DNA of 7,366 nt, taken from the NCBI GenBank assembly GCA_964393895.1, contig CAYMWP010000182.1:1-7366 (forward strand), written 5' to 3'. Shown one piece after another: positions 5,959-7,366 of the stretch. Under the pieces are notes generated by a model. It saw only the letters and a list, made by a program, of their open reading frames with translations. It ran no database searches and had not been told where the DNA came from. Numbering within the stretch: the stretch's first letter is position 1; each line of letters starts with the position of its first letter. The DNA is from B4-G1 sp964393895 (GTDB taxonomy: Bacteria > Chloroflexota > Anaerolineae > B4-G1). Both the position numbers and the translations under genes were made by a program.

Positions 5959-7190
5959 TATTCATCGTCAATTGCCAACGCCATCAACACCGCCGCGAGC
6001 AACGCCATCGCCCCGCCGAAAAAGAACGGCGCCGCCGGCCCAAAACCTTCCCACCCGCCTGCTCCCTGCCACAGCACTCCGGCGATGAGCGAGGCGGGGA
6101 AATCCAGCACGCCCAACACAGCGTTGTAAGCTCCGTAGGCCGTGCCGCGCAGTTCCTCTGGCACGACGTCGGCCACCATGGCCTTGGTCGTGCCGTAGGC
6201 CAGGCCGTAGTAGATGCCGTAGAGCGCGTACAATACCCAGACGTGCCAGCCTGCGCCCGCCAGCGCGAACCCCAGGTAGATGGCCGCATAGACCAGCCAA
6301 CCGCCGACGATGATGCGCCGCCGCCCGACGCGGTCGGATAGGGAGCCCGCTGGCGTGCTGACCAGCGTGTAGACCAGGTTGAACGTGACCAGCATCCCCA
6401 GCACGCCGACGACACTCAGCCCCCGCTCCTGCGCCCGCAGCACCAGGAAAGCGTCGGAGGAGTTGCCCAGGTCAAAGATGCCGACTATGAGCATAAAGAG
6501 CGCGAACCGTTTGCCCAACCCACGGAAAGAGATGCGGAGCCGCTCGCGCGTCTCTGTCACCGGTACGTCCTGCGCGCCGACAGCCAGCGAGAGCACCGCC
6601 AGGAACGCCGGGATCAGGCTGATGAGCACCACCGTCTGGAAGGTGGAGCGGGTCAGGTCTGCGCTCCTCGTCTGCGCCAGCCAGACCACGCCCAGGGCGA
6701 CGAGCAGCCCCACCATGGCTCCGCCTGTATCGGCGGCGCGGTGGAGACCAAAGGCCAGCCCACGGTGACGCTCGTCGATCGAGTCGGCCACCAGCGCGTC
6801 GCGGGGGGCGGTGCGGATGCCCTTGCCCACCCGGTCGGCCCAGCGTACGCCGGCCACCAGTCCCCAGGAATTGGCAAAGTAGAAAAACGGCTTGGACAGG
6901 GATGAGAGGGCGTAGCCGCCCACGGCCAGCCACTTGCGAGCCCGCAACCGGTCCGAGAGCCACCCGGAAAACAGCTTTAGCAGGCTGGCGGTCGCCTCGG
7001 CCACTCCCTCGATCAGGCCGATGATGTTCGTCTTTACCCCCAGCACGTTGGAGAGGAACAGGGGGAGAATGTTGATGACCATCTCGCTAGAGATGTCCAT
7101 AAAGAAACTGGTCAGACTGACCGCCCAGACGTTGCGCGGCAGCGTGCGCAGCCCGGCCTGGTGCGACGTATCAGATTCGGTTTGTGGCAT
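5958..7190 (-). CDS. Major facilitator superfamily transporter
   Basis: This 410-residue integral inner-membrane protein should have about 12 transmembrane helices in two six-helix halves. The first helix carries FFMDISSEMVINILPLFL. The loop 2-3 motif A is clear in the first half (GWLSDRLRARK, G76 to K86) and repeated in the second half (GSLSDRVGRRR, G282 to R292), which marks an MFS fold. RVGKGIRTAPRDALVADS (120-137) and FGLHRAADTGGAMVG (147-161) are characteristic of one bacterial MFS subgroup with no settled substrate. ATG at 7188-7190 was chosen. The frame stays open to 7346, but the extra 52 residues are basic, not hydrophobic, and are preceded by no good ribosome binding site, whereas GGGAGGAG lies 10 bases before 7190. 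A TTG at 7191-7193 is an alternative start with 7-base spacing. The reductase follows after 9 bases, suggesting export or import of the reductase substrate or product; this is inference. Confidence 0.9.
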   Translation of the reverse strand: MPQTESDTSHQAGLRTLPRNVWAVSLTSFFMDISSEMVINILPLFLSNVLGVKTNIIGLIEGVAEATASLLKLFSGWLSDRLRARKWLAVGGYALSSLSKPFFYFANSWGLVAGVRWADRVGKGIRTAPRDALVADSIDERHRGLAFGLHRAADTGGAMVGLLVALGVVWLAQTRSADLTRSTFQTVVLISLIPAFLAVLSLAVGAQDVPVTETRERLRISFRGLGKRFALFMLIVGIFDLGNSSDAFLVLRAQERGLSVVGVLGMLVTFNLVYTLVSTPAGSLSDRVGRRRIIVGGWLVYAAIYLGFALAGAGWHVWVLYALYGIYYGLAYGTTKAMVADVVPEELRGTAYGAYNAVLGVLDFPASLIAGVLWQGAGGWEGFGPAAPFFFGGAMALLAAVLMALAIDDE

Positions 7191-7200
7191 CAAATTCCAT

Positions 7201-7208
7201 CTCCTCCC
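7201..7208 (-). promoter_or_regulatory. Ribosome binding site of the MFS transporter
   Basis: GGGAGGAG on the reverse strand is a near-perfect anti-Shine-Dalgarno match. It sits 10 bases before ATG 7190 or 7 before TTG 7193, and argues against the much longer open frame beginning at 7346. Confidence 0.6.
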
Positions 7209-7280
7209 ACGCTTGACATCTGACGTTTCACGCCACTTTTTACATCTCCAAGCGATTATTCCAAAGTCCCTATTGCTCTT

Positions 7281-7314
7281 GCCGGATTGCCAAATCCGGC
7301 GACGTACCAGGTAC
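7281..7314. promoter_or_regulatory. Two adjacent inverted repeats upstream of the MFS gene
   Basis: GCCGGATT (7281-7288) pairs perfectly with AATCCGGC (7293-7300) around a 4-base loop. Three bases on, GTACC-A-GGTAC (7304-7314) is a short palindrome. They lie 91 to 124 bases before the transporter start in a region of 176 bases with no credible gene. They may be an operator, a leader hairpin, or the terminator stem of something beyond the edge; no T-tract follows on either strand. No confident promoter hexamers were found. Confidence 0.35.
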
Positions 7315-7366
7315 ATTCGAAGCAATTTAACCCTCAGAGCGAGCAAAATGGGCGGTCACGCTAATT

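Noticed and set aside
7171..7200. Nine-codon reverse-strand frame with ATG directly after the GGGAGGAG site, overlapping the MFS start
   Set aside because: The ATG is only 2 bases or less from the binding site, too close for efficient initiation; a leader-peptide role cannot be supported.
7213..7244. Rightward TTGACA at 7213-7218 as a -35 box
   Set aside because: No acceptable -10 hexamer at 16-18 bases; the nearest TTTACA is 20 bases away and no clear gene follows within the window.
7191..7346. N-terminal extension of the MFS transporter to an ATG at 7346
   Set aside because: The 52 extra residues are basic and unlike MFS N-termini, and a strong ribosome binding site at 7201-7208 points to the start at 7190.
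7348..7366. Possible + strand gene start (ATG at 7348) at the right edge
   Set aside because: Only six codons are visible and the upstream purines are weak; cannot be distinguished from chance.

Overview
The window is a GC-rich, densely coding bacterial chromosome segment with seven complete protein genes, the tail of a probable eighth gene at the left edge, and two short intergenic gaps that share a palindromic repeat. No rRNA, tRNA, CRISPR array, transposase or phage gene was seen. The organism cannot be named from this sequence. The high GC, the GTG start and the gene types would suit a Chloroflexota (Anaerolineae-like) genome, but this is a weak inference.

The left block (about 1-2352, + strand) looks like a housekeeping operon. 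A partial upstream frame ends by overlapping the GTG start of a MiaB-type tRNA methylthiotransferase (MtaB-like). The mtaB stop overlaps the start of a HINT-type histidine-triad nucleotide hydrolase by 4 bases (ATGA). After 21 bases comes a two-CBS-plus-ACT protein with a strong ribosome binding site. The theme is tRNA modification, nucleotide housekeeping and ligand sensing.

A 250-base gap (2353-2602) follows. It holds a stem-loop at the end of the CBS-ACT gene and a nested palindromic element. Then comes a second + strand pair: a 359-residue alpha/beta hydrolase with an intact Ser-Asp-His triad and, 4 bases later, the catalytic large subunit of an aconitase X (AcnX/DUF521) dehydratase. The small swivel subunit (DUF126) that normally completes AcnX is absent from the window. 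This is the most interesting biology seen here.

The right block (4947-7190, - strand) is a two-gene operon, transcribed leftwards and convergent with acnX: a major facilitator superfamily transporter followed, 9 bases later, by an aldo/keto reductase. The 51-base gap between acnX and the reductase carries a second copy of the repeat core found in the 2353-2602 gap. The last ~175 bases upstream of the transporter are noncoding as far as can be seen and contain two inverted repeats that may be regulatory.
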